Position numbers and translations under genes: made by a program
DNA from: Rhizobium laguerreae
Lineage (GTDB): Bacteria; Pseudomonadota; Alphaproteobacteria; Rhizobiales; Rhizobiaceae
Assembly: GCF_002008165.1 (NCBI RefSeq)
Contig: NZ_MRDM01000003.1
Coordinates: 1-64,000, forward strand
Direction: 5' to 3'
DNA length: 64,000 nucleotides
The notes under the pieces: generated by a model
The model's input: only the letters and a program-made list of their open reading frames with translations
Told to the model about the DNA's origin: nothing
Database searches by the model: none
Part shown: piece by piece, positions 1 to 9,125 of the stretch
How the letters are laid out: the number at the start of each line of letters is the position of its first letter
How positions within the stretch are numbered: the stretch's first letter is position 1

Positions 1-297
1 CCAGCCATACTTCTCCCGCTCGTCCGAGATGCGCTCGACACCGGGATAAAGCCGATGCAGCTCTTCGGCCGGCATTCCCATTCTGACGCCATGGATAGGG
101 GGAAGTTCGAAGGGGGCGCGGAAATGAACCTCGCCGAGCCTGCCATCGGCGGTAATGCGCGTGCCAAATTCCTCGATATGCAAATGGCCTTCCGCCTGTA
201 GGCTCGGCTCCTTCCAGCTCTTCCCCAAAGCCGCCTTCAGCTCCTCCACGGATAAGCCCGGCTGCATCGGCGCCAATCTCGCATTGTCTATCGGCAT
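1..297 (-). CDS. Hypothetical protein, C-terminal part beyond window
   Basis: An open minus-strand frame of 99 codons runs from an ATG at 297 off the left edge with no stop. It begins MPIDNARLAPMQPGLSVEEL and continues as a soluble, mildly acidic protein with no signal peptide or membrane segment. It contains the phrase MGMPAEELHRLYPGVERIS, which suggests a repeated alpha/beta fold, but I do not recognise the family. The gene diverges from the histidine kinase at 672. Uninterrupted coding over its whole visible length supports a real gene; function is unknown. Confidence 0.6.
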   Translation of the reverse strand, partial: MPIDNARLAPMQPGLSVEELKAALGKSWKEPSLQAEGHLHIEEFGTRITADGRLGEVHFRAPFELPPIHGVRMGMPAEELHRLYPGVERISDEREKYGW

Positions 298-671
298 GCG
301 CGTCCTCTCTCGCTGACCGTCCCGCGCAAGAGATAGGACGGGTCGGAGACAGGGCAATGACGTAGGGGAGCCCATTTCACGCGCAATTGCGGCAACAAAA
401 TACGAGCCGCCGCTCAATCTGGAGACTCACCTAGGCTGATATGGCATGCCCGAGGGGCATTTTATCAGCAGGCCCACAAAGTTGCCGTTCGACGAGCGTG
501 CCATCGAACGCGTAGGTGGCACCCGCAAAGATAATCTCGTTTGTGTGCAGCTCGCCGCGGGTGGTAGAATGACAGAGGGATCAAGGAAAATACCTTAATG
601 ATATTCTGAACGTGACGACTTTCGTGCCGCGCGCTGCAGCCGCGGCGAAAAGTATTCAATGGAGAACAGCC
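298..671. other. Divergent intergenic region with a hairpin
   Basis: No gene is seen between the partial minus-strand gene and the kinase. It holds a clear inverted repeat at 435-469: outer arms GCTGATA and TATCAGC, inner arms ATGCCC and GGGCAT around a GAG loop. No T-run follows on either strand, so it looks more like an operator or mRNA structure than a terminator. Promoters for both divergent genes should lie here but no convincing -35/-10 pair was identified. Confidence 0.5.
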
Positions 672-2252
672 GTGAACACGTCGGAGGAAGATTTCTTTGT
701 CCTCTCAGAGCTGTCCCCAGGTTCAGCGCAGAAGTGGCTCGCTCTCGCTGTCGTTTTCGGCCTACTAGTTCTCGTATTCATCGCCGCCGGAGTACTCTCG
801 AACGTGCAGCCGCACCGGATTGACGCCTTCGTCCCGGCCTACACGACGGCGATGTTCGTGAGCGACTCGATTACTGCGATCCTGCTGTTTGCCCAGTTCT
901 CCATTCTCCGCTCGCGCGCCATCCTCGTGATCGCGAGCGGCTATGTTTTCACGGCTCTTATCCTCATTCCGTGGATCCTGGCGTTTCCAGGTGTATTCGT
1001 GCCCGGTAGGGGTCTTATTGGCGGCCTGCAGAGCACATCCTGGCTCTACTTTTCTTGGCACGCCGGTTTTTCCATGTTCGTAATCGGATACGCATTGCTA
1101 AAGGAAGCGGAGCCCGACAACCGGTTCTGGCGAGGCTCGGCGGGTGCGGCGATAGCAATAAGTGTCGCCTTGACAGCACTGGTCGTGTTGGCTGCGGTGT
1201 ATCTCTGCGTAGGTCTTAATGCGATTTTGCCCCGCGTGGTGCTGGATTCCCTCCGCCTTAGCCCGCTCTGGCCTTATGTCGGGGCACCCGTCGCACTGGT
1301 AAGTGTCGCGGCCCTCGTCCTGCTTTGGATCAGGCAACGCTCGATGCTCGATCTGTGGTTGATGGTCGTCATGTCCCTGTACGCGATAGAGATACCCCTA
1401 AGTTACTACCCTACACCGGTCCGCTTCAGCATTGGCTGGTATGCTGTTCGGATCATCGGATTCATTTCGAGTAGTCTCGTCCTGATTGTCATGCTGTACG
1501 AAATAACGACGCTTTACGCACGGCTTCTCGCAGCGGTTCGTGCCCGGCGTCAGGAGCGCGAGGCGCGATTGGTAACCGGAGATGCAGTTGCCGCCACAGT
1601 TGCTCATGAAGTCAAGCAACCCCTGTCTGGCATGATAACGAGTGCCGACGCGGGCTTGCGCTTTCTCAATCGCTCATCGCCCGATCTGGAGGAAGCGAAG
1701 GAGGCGTTCACGCAGATAGTCGCCGGCGGCCATCGTGCGGCAGCGGTGATTGAAGGTATTAGAACAATCTTCAAGAAGGAAGACCGAAAGCGAGCGTCGC
1801 TCGACCTCAATGACCTTATCCGGGAAACCCTCGCCCTCATGCGAGGGGATCTGGTCAAACACCGGATACTGGTTAGAGCTGTGATAGATGAACAACTGCC
1901 GGAGATAACGGGCGATCGAACTCAACTACAGCAGGTGCTCGTAATCCTGATCACGAACGCCATCGATTCCATGATCGAGGTTGGCGGATCGCGGGTTCTG
2001 TCGGTGGAATCCAAGATGCATGAGGATGGCCACGTAAGGGTATCGGTGGCGGACACGGGGGCAGGAATTGGACCGCAAGACATCGATCGAATATTCCACC
2101 CGTTATTCACGACCAAGCCCGAAGGGATGGGAATGGGACTGTCGATCTGCAGGTCAATCGTCGAAGCCCACGATGGACGGTTGTGGGCTGCCCCGAACAT
2201 GCCCCGGGGGGCTATATTTCATTTTAGTTCAATTCGCTCTGTCTCCGCATGA
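672..2252 (+). CDS. Membrane sensor histidine kinase (MASE4-like sensor)
   Basis: Predicted inner-membrane histidine kinase of about 526 residues. The first ~290 residues form a run of roughly eight hydrophobic helices resembling a MASE4 integral sensor domain, so the signal is probably sensed in or at the membrane. The H-box follows (AHEVKQPLSGM, phospho-acceptor His near residue 312), then an N-box (LITNAIDSM, ~430) and a G-box (DTGAGIG, ~461) with a GMGMGLSICRSIV ATP lid. I prefer the GTG at 672, which has GGAGA about 7 bases upstream; a GTG at 612 in the same frame would add 20 residues. The regulator gene starts 12 bases after the stop, so the two form a two-component pair. Confidence 0.88.
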   Translation: MNTSEEDFFVLSELSPGSAQKWLALAVVFGLLVLVFIAAGVLSNVQPHRIDAFVPAYTTAMFVSDSITAILLFAQFSILRSRAILVIASGYVFTALILIPWILAFPGVFVPGRGLIGGLQSTSWLYFSWHAGFSMFVIGYALLKEAEPDNRFWRGSAGAAIAISVALTALVVLAAVYLCVGLNAILPRVVLDSLRLSPLWPYVGAPVALVSVAALVLLWIRQRSMLDLWLMVVMSLYAIEIPLSYYPTPVRFSIGWYAVRIIGFISSSLVLIVMLYEITTLYARLLAAVRARRQEREARLVTGDAVAATVAHEVKQPLSGMITSADAGLRFLNRSSPDLEEAKEAFTQIVAGGHRAAAVIEGIRTIFKKEDRKRASLDLNDLIRETLALMRGDLVKHRILVRAVIDEQLPEITGDRTQLQQVLVILITNAIDSMIEVGGSRVLSVESKMHEDGHVRVSVADTGAGIGPQDIDRIFHPLFTTKPEGMGMGLSICRSIVEAHDGRLWAAPNMPRGAIFHFSSIRSVSA

Positions 2253-2264
2253 CGAGGATCAGTT

Positions 2265-2909
2265 GTGGTCAAAATTGCACCGACGAGTTCGCAGCCTACA
2301 AGTGATGTCGAGCCTGCTGTCTATGTGATCGATGATGACGCCGGAGTCCGCGACTCGCTCGGCCTGCTATTCCGTTCGGTCGGTTTGCGCGCCGAACTAT
2401 TCCGTTCGGCGAACGAATTCTTGCAACGGAAGCTGCCTCCGAATCCGAGCTGCCTGGTTCTTGACGTGCGCCTACCCGGGCTGAGCGGCTTCGAGCTTCA
2501 TGCCGAGTTGACGAGAGTCAATATTCAGATTCCCATCATTTTCATCACTGCACATGGCGATATCCCCATGTCGGTGCGGGCCATGAAAGCCGGCGCCGTC
2601 GACTTCATCACCAAGCCGTTTCGCGATCAGGATATGTTGGATGCCGTCACCGCCGCGATCACCCGCGACCGGACGAGGCTGGACGCCGAACGGGCACGGT
2701 TCGACTTACAAGGCCTATTTACCAGCCTGACGTCCCGCGAACAGGAGGTGATGGCGCTCGTCGCTACCGGCTTGATGAATAAACAGATCGCGGCTCACGT
2801 CGGCCTCAGCGAGATTACGGTTAAGATTCATCGCGGCCATGCGATGAAGAAAATGCACGCGAAATCGCTAGCCGACTTGGTCAAAATGGCTGAGGCGCTC
2901 GGCATTTAA
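2265..2909 (+). CDS. FixJ/NarL-type response regulator
   Basis: A 214-residue regulator with an N-terminal receiver (acidic pocket IDDD, phospho-acceptor Asp ~67 in VLDVRLPG, FITAHGD switch Thr, Lys in FITKPF) and a C-terminal LuxR-type helix-turn-helix (LTSREQEVMALVATGLMNKQ through residue ~205). This is the FixJ layout. It starts with GTG at 2265, 12 bases after the kinase gene, and is very probably the cognate partner. The downstream exported epoxide hydrolases are a plausible but unproven target. Confidence 0.92.
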   Translation: MVKIAPTSSQPTSDVEPAVYVIDDDAGVRDSLGLLFRSVGLRAELFRSANEFLQRKLPPNPSCLVLDVRLPGLSGFELHAELTRVNIQIPIIFITAHGDIPMSVRAMKAGAVDFITKPFRDQDMLDAVTAAITRDRTRLDAERARFDLQGLFTSLTSREQEVMALVATGLMNKQIAAHVGLSEITVKIHRGHAMKKMHAKSLADLVKMAEALGI

Positions 2910-3004
2910 TCGATAAAAGGGCCTCGTAAACCTCATATCTATGTATGACTATCGCACGCAGGTGGCCCAGAGCATTGTACAGTGCACATTGATGGGCCAA
3001 TCGC

Positions 3005-3391
3005 TTGCGTGACACACCAGTTATTTCGATCGTCGACGATGACGAATCCAGCCGTATCGGAACTGCGAGCCTTGTGCGGTCGCTCGGCTTCGTCGCGCAC
3101 GCTTTTTCTTCCGCACGTTCGTTCTTGCATTCAGAGCAACTGACAGAAACCTCGTGTTTGATTTCAGACGTCCAGATGCCGAACATGAGTGGAATCCAGT
3201 TGCACGACGTTTTGCACGCACGAGGGTATAAAATGCCAATCATCTTCGTCACGGCCTATCCCGACAACAACGTCCGCACGCAGGCGTTTGGAAGAGGCGC
3301 CGTCTGCTTTTTGAACAAGCCTTTTGACGGTGACAGGCTGTCTCGCTGCATTGAGGCTGCATTGAAAAACGATGGCGGTGACAGCGATTAG
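3005..3391 (+). CDS. Single-domain response regulator receiver
   Basis: A stand-alone receiver of 128 residues related to FixJ receivers: SIVDDDESS acidic cluster, phospho-acceptor Asp ~55 in ISDVQMPNMSG, VTAYPD switch residue and LNKPFDGDRL Lys. There is no output domain. The frame opens with TTG at 3005; ATGs nearby are out of frame, so TTG is the likely start. It lies 95 bases after the FixJ-like gene and could act as a phosphate sink or a partner for the same kinase. Confidence 0.85.
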   Translation: MRDTPVISIVDDDESSRIGTASLVRSLGFVAHAFSSARSFLHSEQLTETSCLISDVQMPNMSGIQLHDVLHARGYKMPIIFVTAYPDNNVRTQAFGRGAVCFLNKPFDGDRLSRCIEAALKNDGGDSD

Positions 3392-3628
3392 AGCGTCGTC
3401 CATTGCCGGCGCAATCAGGCGCGGCAGCCCGCAAAGTCCGATCGTCTAGTTTCATTGAATTCAGCCGAGGGAAACTCGGACCTGTCATGGCGATATACTT
3501 AAGTATGAGCGCCATAAACGAAGGCGCGATTATGACCAACCTACGTTCGATGGATCGCGCGCGGAAGTGAGAGCACAACAAACGTGCCCAGCCGCTTAAT
3601 TGCATCCGCGCAACGAAGGAGACAGATC

Positions 3629-4984
3629 ATGTCCACGGTAAATCCGCCGCCAAATCGGCGCAAGTTTCTTGCCACCTCGGCCACTGTATTACTCGCCACT
3701 TCGGCAGCCGGAGCGTTGAACTTTACCTCCGTTCAGCCGGCTGCCGCGTCGGGCGCCGGTTCAATCCGCCCCTTCACCGTCAACTTCCCGGACGAGGAGC
3801 TTGTCGAATTGCGTCGCCGCATCGCCGCCACCCGCTGGCCCGAACGCGAACTGGTGACTGCTGCAGCTTCGCGGCGGACCTGGGAAACCCCGCCATCGGG
3901 CGATACACAAGGGGTGCAACTCGGCACGATGCAGAAACTCATCCATTACTGGGGAACCGAATACGATTGGAGCAAGTGCGAGGCGCGCCTGAACGCGCTG
4001 CCGCATTTCGTTACCGAGCTCGATGGGCTGGACATCCACTTCATCCACGTGAAATCCAAGCATCAGGATGCTATGCCAATTATCATCACGCATGGCTGGC
4101 CAGGTTCGATCATCGAACTGCTTAAGATCATCGATCCGCTCACGAACCCTACGGCGCATGGCGGAACCGCGGCCGATGCGTTCGACGTGGTAATCCCGTC
4201 GATGCCGGGCTACGGCTTTTCCGCCAAACCGACGCAACCCGGCTGGGATCCGGCGCGCATCGCACAGGCGTGGACTGTGTTGATGAAGCGCCTCGGCTAC
4301 AACCGGTTTGTCGCGCAAGGCGGCGATTGGGGCGCGCTCATCACCGAACAGATGGCTTTGATGGCGCCTCCCGAGTTGATCGCCATCCACACCAATATGC
4401 CAGCGACCATTCCGCCCGAGATTGTGAAGGCGTTGGCTGCCGGCAGCCCGCCTCCCGCCGATCTCGGATCCGACGAAAAGCGGGCTTACGAACAGGCTGC
4501 CTTCTTTTACAAGTTCGGCCTGGGCTACGCCAACGAGATGGCACTTCGTCCGCAGACGCTCTATGGGCTCGTCGATTCGCCGGCTGGTTTGGCGTCGTGG
4601 ATTCTCGATCACGACGCTGACAGCTATGCACTGATCGCCCGCGCCTTCGATGGAGAGCCGGAGGGCCTTACCCGCGACGACATCCTCGACAACATCACGC
4701 TTTATTGGCTGACAAACACCGCGATCTCCTCGGCCCGGCTCTATTGGGAACACCGGCAAACGGCGACGGCGGGCTTCTTCGACGCCAAAGGCATCACCAT
4801 TCCCGTCGGCGTGAGCGCCTATCCGTCCGAAATCTACACGGCGCCCAAAAGTTGGACCGAACGAGCGTTTCCCAAACTTCTGCATTACGGCCGCCCGCCC
4901 AAGGGCTGCCATTTCGCAGCATGGGAACAGCCCGGGTCCTTCACCGACGAGCTGCGCACATCGTTCAGGACGGCGCGGACGTGA
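3629..4984 (+). CDS. Tat-exported epoxide hydrolase (EHN / alpha-beta hydrolase)
   Basis: About 451 residues. The N-terminus has a twin-arginine export signal (NRRKFLATS followed by a hydrophobic stretch and PAAASGAG), so the enzyme should fold in the cytoplasm and act in the periplasm. It then shows the epoxide hydrolase N-terminal domain (IRPFTVNFPDEEL to ~150) and the alpha/beta hydrolase core: HGWPGS oxyanion region (~155), nucleophile Asp ~233 in GGDWG, and the C-terminal catalytic His ~428 in CHFAAWEQP. The ATG at 3629 follows AAGGAGA, which decides the start over an upstream in-frame extension to 3584. Substrate is unknown. A paralog lies at 5493. Confidence 0.9.
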   Translation: MSTVNPPPNRRKFLATSATVLLATSAAGALNFTSVQPAAASGAGSIRPFTVNFPDEELVELRRRIAATRWPERELVTAAASRRTWETPPSGDTQGVQLGTMQKLIHYWGTEYDWSKCEARLNALPHFVTELDGLDIHFIHVKSKHQDAMPIIITHGWPGSIIELLKIIDPLTNPTAHGGTAADAFDVVIPSMPGYGFSAKPTQPGWDPARIAQAWTVLMKRLGYNRFVAQGGDWGALITEQMALMAPPELIAIHTNMPATIPPEIVKALAAGSPPPADLGSDEKRAYEQAAFFYKFGLGYANEMALRPQTLYGLVDSPAGLASWILDHDADSYALIARAFDGEPEGLTRDDILDNITLYWLTNTAISSARLYWEHRQTATAGFFDAKGITIPVGVSAYPSEIYTAPKSWTERAFPKLLHYGRPPKGCHFAAWEQPGSFTDELRTSFRTART

Positions 4985-5067
4985 GGTGTCGGGCGCTGCG
5001 CCGGACGTGCGCGTCAACCTCAGCTTGGCGATTACCAGATAGCGAATCTCCAAAAGGAGAGAATGCA

Positions 5068-5496
5068 ATGAACCTCCTGATCAAGACACTCGCCGTGCTC
5101 GCGGCTTGCACCGTCTTCGCCACGGATGTGGTCGCCCAGAGCACCGTCGTTCCCGTCGACAACGAGCCTGCGCCCAAGCTGATCGTTGAGCCGCCGCTTC
5201 CCGGTCCGTTGGCCAGGGGCGTCGTGTTCCTCCCGTACCGGGTGGAGAACGTGCGCATCCTGCCTGTGGGTGGGCCGGCTGCGCGCAACGTGTCTCCGCG
5301 GGTCGGACATCTGCACATCACGGTCGATGATCTGCCTTGGGCGTGGGCGGATTACGGCCAGAGCAACACCGTTATTCTGGTGGGCATGTCGCGCGGCCAG
5401 CACAAGGTCCTGATCGAGGTGGTAGACGCCGAAGGCAGCGTCTTCACCAAACAAGCCGTGACGTTCCACTCTCCGGGCAAGGAGATTCAGCCATGA
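5068..5496 (+). CDS. Exported DUF6130 family protein
   Basis: 142 residues with a Sec-type signal peptide (MNLLIKTLAVLAACTVFATD, probable cleavage after VVAQ). The mature part (PPLPGPLARGVVFLPYRVEN, then HLHITVDDLPWAWADYG) matches my recollection of the DUF6130 family, small periplasmic proteins of unknown role. AAGGAGA precedes the ATG at 5068. The stop overlaps the next ATG (ATGA), so it is translationally coupled to the second epoxide hydrolase, which suggests a shared periplasmic task. Confidence 0.8.
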   Translation: MNLLIKTLAVLAACTVFATDVVAQSTVVPVDNEPAPKLIVEPPLPGPLARGVVFLPYRVENVRILPVGGPAARNVSPRVGHLHITVDDLPWAWADYGQSNTVILVGMSRGQHKVLIEVVDAEGSVFTKQAVTFHSPGKEIQP

Positions 5497-6773
5497 AGTT
5501 CCACAAACTGGCGACCGCGCTGGCATCGGGGCTTTGCATCCTTTTCTGCCTGACCAACGCCACCGCGGCCGAAGATCGCTCGATCAGGCCGTTCACCGTC
5601 AGCATCCCGCAAGGCAACCTCGACGACCTCCGCGATCGCATCGCCGCCACGCGTTGGCCCGACCGGGAGACGGTCCATGACCAGACCCAAGGCATCCAGC
5701 TCGCGAAAATCAAGCCGCTCATCGAATACTGGGGAACTGGCTACGACTGGCGAAAAGCCGAGGCCAGTTTAAACGCCCTGCCCCAGTTCATGACGACAAT
5801 CGACGGCGTGGACATTCATTTCATTCACGTCCGCTCGCGTCACTCGGACGCGATGCCGCTGATCATGACTCATGGCTGGCCCGGGTCGGTGCTGGAACTG
5901 CTCAAGACCGTCGGCCCGCTCACTGACCCAACGGCGCATGGTGGCTCCGCAGAGGACGCGTTCGATCTCGTGCTGCCCTCAATGCCGGGTTTCGGCTTCT
6001 CCGGCAAGCCGGCGGTCGCCGGCTGGGGCACGGACCGCATCGCGCTAGCCTGGGCGGAGCTCATGAAGCGCCTCGGCTATTCAAACTACGTCGCTCAGGG
6101 TGGCGACTGGGGTTCCCCCGTATCAAACGCAATGGGCCGCCTGGCGCCGTCAGGTTTGCTCGGCATCCACATTAACTTGCCGGCGATCGTGCCGCCCGAG
6201 ATTGCCGCGGTGCTCGCCGCTGGCGGCCCAGCGCCTGCGGAACTGACCCAGAAGGAACGTGCGGCGTTCGACGCCTTCAGCATAGGCGCCAAAATGGGGA
6301 ATAGGTCCTACGCTCAGATGATGGGCACTCGGCCGCAGACTATCGGCTACGGCTTGGTGGACTCGCCGGTCGGCCTCGCGGCGTGGATGCTCGGGCATCC
6401 GGGCTTCTCCCACTGGACCTACGACACCAGAGATCCCGAAAAGTCCCCGGACGAGGTGCTCGACGACATCACACTGTACTGGCTGACCGACACCGCCACC
6501 TCGTCAGGTCGAATTTACTGGGAGTACGGAGGCGGACGCAGCCCTGCTTTTGCTGGACCGGAGAAGACCAGTGAAATCGCGCTGCCGGTCGCCATCACGG
6601 TCTTTCCTGGGGAGAGCTATCAGGCCCCGGAGACATGGGCCAGGCGCGCCTACCCCAACCTGATCTACTTCCATGAGGTCGACAAGGGCGGTCATTTCGC
6701 CGCGTGGGAGCAGCCGGAACTGTTTTCCGCCGAGTTGCGCGCCGCGTTCAGGCCGCTGCGGCCATCAAAATGA
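5493..6773 (+). CDS. Sec-exported epoxide hydrolase (EHN / alpha-beta hydrolase)
   Basis: About 426 residues, paralog of the product of 3629-4984. It has a Sec-type leader (MKFHKLATALASGLCILFCL, likely cleaved after TAA) rather than the Tat leader of its paralog. Core residues are present: HGWPGS, nucleophile Asp ~205 in GGDWG, C-terminal His ~401 in GGHFAAWEQP. It lacks the ~15-residue insertion that the first copy carries after RWPERE. The start overlaps the DUF6130 stop by ATGA and has GGAG upstream. Two paralogs using different export routes in one locus is unusual. Confidence 0.9.
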   Translation: MKFHKLATALASGLCILFCLTNATAAEDRSIRPFTVSIPQGNLDDLRDRIAATRWPDRETVHDQTQGIQLAKIKPLIEYWGTGYDWRKAEASLNALPQFMTTIDGVDIHFIHVRSRHSDAMPLIMTHGWPGSVLELLKTVGPLTDPTAHGGSAEDAFDLVLPSMPGFGFSGKPAVAGWGTDRIALAWAELMKRLGYSNYVAQGGDWGSPVSNAMGRLAPSGLLGIHINLPAIVPPEIAAVLAAGGPAPAELTQKERAAFDAFSIGAKMGNRSYAQMMGTRPQTIGYGLVDSPVGLAAWMLGHPGFSHWTYDTRDPEKSPDEVLDDITLYWLTDTATSSGRIYWEYGGGRSPAFAGPEKTSEIALPVAITVFPGESYQAPETWARRAYPNLIYFHEVDKGGHFAAWEQPELFSAELRAAFRPLRPSK

Positions 6774-6887
6774 ATTGGATAGCGCGTGACGCTGCCGCCC
6801 CGCTCGCGCCCAAGACATAGGACGAGAACATTTGTCTGATCTCCATAGGCGAAACTCAAGCAAGGCATCCAAACCAAGGAGCTCCAC

Positions 6888-7520
6888 ATGACCGACAATC
6901 ACGTGCACAGTGAAACTGCAACCGAGATCGCCGAATCGCGGACGGTGGACATGAAACTCGAGGTGGCCGTCATCCCTGTTTCGGACGTCGATCGCGCCAA
7001 GCGCTTCTACGACGGACTGTGCTGGAGGCTCGATGCTGACTTCGTCAGGAGCGACGGGTCCCGGGCCGTGCAGTTCACGCCGCCAGGCTCGCCGGGTTCC
7101 ATCCACCTTGGTACCACATCGGCGCTCTTGCTCATTGTATCCGACATCGAGGCGGCGCGCGCCGAGCTCCTGGGTCGCGGTGTCGAAGTGAGTGACGTGT
7201 TCCACCCGGGCGCCGGCCCAGATGGCCGCCTCACCGGCCTGGATCCCGAGCGGCGCAGCTACGCCTCATTCGCCTCGTTCAGCGACCCGGACGGCAACGG
7301 CTGGCTGCTCCAAGAGGTCACCGCACGACTGCCTGGCCGCGTGGACACGGACGTCACGACGTTCAACTCGTCGACCGAGCTCGCCGCCGCACTGCGACGC
7401 GCGGGCGCCGCCCACGGCGAGCATGAGAAGCGGACGGGCGGCCAACGTGATGAGAAGTGGCCAGACTGGTACGCCGAATACTTGGTGGCGGAGCAGGCCG
7501 GCGAAGCGCCTCCATCTTGA
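6888..7520 (+). CDS. VOC (glyoxalase/bleomycin-resistance) family protein
   Basis: 210 residues. A vicinal-oxygen-chelate domain spans about 17-145: VAVIPVSDVDRAKRFYDGL at the first beta-alpha-beta unit, VSDIEAARAELLGRGVEVSD and YASFASFSDPDGNGWLLQEV in the second. A 60-residue C-terminal tail (EHEKRTGGQRDEKWPDWYAE) is typical of a subgroup of these proteins. The start ATG follows AAGGAGCTCCAC. No catalytic assignment is possible; such proteins may be isomerases, dioxygenases or binding proteins. Confidence 0.85.
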   Translation: MTDNHVHSETATEIAESRTVDMKLEVAVIPVSDVDRAKRFYDGLCWRLDADFVRSDGSRAVQFTPPGSPGSIHLGTTSALLLIVSDIEAARAELLGRGVEVSDVFHPGAGPDGRLTGLDPERRSYASFASFSDPDGNGWLLQEVTARLPGRVDTDVTTFNSSTELAAALRRAGAAHGEHEKRTGGQRDEKWPDWYAEYLVAEQAGEAPPS

Positions 7521-7916
7521 CCAGTTCGGTGGACGTCTTTGCGTTCACGTTCCGTGATCGCCTGTGCAGCCATAGAGGTTCCTAGATGCATTTGGCGGAA
7601 CGAGATCAACCAAGATCGCCGCCGGCTTTTTGCGGCCCCGATGGGTGTCGTCACCTACTCGCTCGTCCACTCGCTCCGCAGCAGCACAGCACGCGACCGA
7701 AAAGCCTTGAAGCATAGCCGACGCCCGCGAGCTGAGCGTCGGCTATGTGGCCTGCCCAAGGACCGCCGCGGACGCTTGTCGAGGTTGTCATCGGTACTGA
7801 TGGTTATTAGCCCGCCCCACGGGGCCGTCGCTCGCAAAATAAGAAGAGAAGATATCTTGGCGGGGAGTTTGAACCGCTTCAGCACGATTTGGTCCCGTCC
7901 AACGGAGAAAACGAAA
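7521..7916. other. Intergenic region with a 12-bp perfect inverted repeat
   Basis: No credible gene. A perfect 12-bp inverted repeat lies at 7714-7748 (arms CATAGCCGACGC and GCGTCGGCTATG, 11-base loop). Read on the minus strand it is followed by GCTTCAAGGCTTTT, a weak terminator tail; on the plus strand there is none. The region also carries the leader of the SDR gene, with GGAGA about 12 bases before the ATG at 7917. Confidence 0.5.
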
Positions 7917-8630
7917 ATGATGATTAAAGATTCGGTGCTGTTCATAACAGGCGCTAATCGCGGACTAGGTTTGGCGTTTGCTGAGGAAGCTCTTAAACGC
8001 GGCGCCAAGAAGGTCTACGCCGGCGTGCGGCATCCCACTGGTGCGACTCGGCCCGGTATCATGCAGGTCAGACTGGATGTAACCGATCGTGGCTCGATAG
8101 CCGACGCCGCGAACCAATGCCGCGATGTTGCCTTGCTGGTCAACAATGCCGGTATTGCCCGTTTGAACAGCAACATCCTTGACCCGAGTATGATCGACAG
8201 CGCGCGGGAAATCTTCGAGACAAACTACTTCGGAATGATCGCTGTCAGCCAAGCATTCGCTCCGACCCTTGCGAGGAACGGTGGTGGAGCGATTATCAAC
8301 GTCTTGTCTGACGCCACTTGGTACGCACGGCCTATGCTTGCCGGATATTCCGCTTCGAAGTCCGCAGCTTGGAGCTTCACAAATGCCTTGCGTATCGAAC
8401 TGCGCAACCAGAAGACAGCAGTGCTTGGCCTGCATGTGAGCTTCATGGATACCGACATGACCCATGGGTTCGACATGAAGAAAATCAGCCCACAGCAGGC
8501 TGCTGAAGCAGCCTTGATCGGCCTTGAGGCTAACCAAGAAGAGGTTCTCGCTGACGATTTCACAAAAGAGGCTAAGCGAAGCCTCTCCGGGGAAAAGCCA
8601 ATATATCTCGATCCGCCGCCGCTGGGCTGA
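7917..8630 (+). CDS. SDR family oxidoreductase
   Basis: About 237 residues, classical short-chain dehydrogenase: TGANRGLG cofactor motif near residue 12, LVNNAGIA, and the catalytic YSASKSA. The C-terminus (SFMDTDMTHGF, then LEANQEEVLADDFTKEAK) resembles the SDR subgroup often annotated as tropinone reductase-like or DltE-like. The true start is the ATG at 7917 (MMIKDSVLF), since the in-frame extension to 7539 reads as non-protein sequence. Monocistronic. Confidence 0.88.
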   Translation: MMIKDSVLFITGANRGLGLAFAEEALKRGAKKVYAGVRHPTGATRPGIMQVRLDVTDRGSIADAANQCRDVALLVNNAGIARLNSNILDPSMIDSAREIFETNYFGMIAVSQAFAPTLARNGGGAIINVLSDATWYARPMLAGYSASKSAAWSFTNALRIELRNQKTAVLGLHVSFMDTDMTHGFDMKKISPQQAAEAALIGLEANQEEVLADDFTKEAKRSLSGEKPIYLDPPPLG

Positions 8631-8658
8631 CTGACATCTGCGCCAACACGACGATGGT

Positions 8659-9093
8659 TTGGCGTCGAAAACAGATGCCTCGTCCCGGTCACCAGTTTCG
8701 CGGAGCCGGATCCGCCAGGAGCAGGGCGGCAACGTGCCGAATGCCTGGTTCGCCCGCGACGAAAGTAAGCCGCTGATGTTCTTTGCCGGCCTCCATGTGC
8801 CGCAATGGCAGAGTGTCCGAAAGGTCAGGGACGGGCTGACGACCGACGACCTCTATGGCTTCTTGACCACGGATCCCAACGACCTGGTGAAGCCGATCCA
8901 TGGCAAGGCGATGCCCGTCCTTTTGCTGACCAAGGAAGAGACCGACACCTGGATGCGGGCGCCCTGGGAAGAGGCGAAGGAACTGGCCCAGCCGTTACCG
9001 AATGACGCGCCGATCATTTCCTCACGCGAACCGTACGGATCAACGATCGTTTCGAAATCCGGAGAGCCGGTGGAACAGGGCAGTCTGCTTTGA
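8659..9093 (+). pseudogene. SRAP (SOS response-associated peptidase) 3' fragment
   Basis: The frame from about 8725 matches the C-terminal half of SRAP/YedK-type proteins: FARDESKPLMFFAGLHVPQW, a DLYGFLTTDPNDLVKPIHGK segment carrying the family His, then AMPVLLLTKEETDTWM and EAKELAQPLPND. The N-terminal half, including the catalytic Cys2 of an MCGR start, is absent. Upstream codons (MASKTDASSRS) do not look like SRAP. It is therefore a truncated remnant and should lack DNA-crosslinking activity. Confidence 0.75.
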
Positions 9094-9125
9094 CCCTGAA
9101 TTCAGAGCATGGACGTATCGGAAAC

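Noticed and set aside
3761..5068. 435-codon minus-strand ORF
   Set aside because: Opposite the epoxide hydrolase, which has catalytic motifs and a ribosome-binding site.
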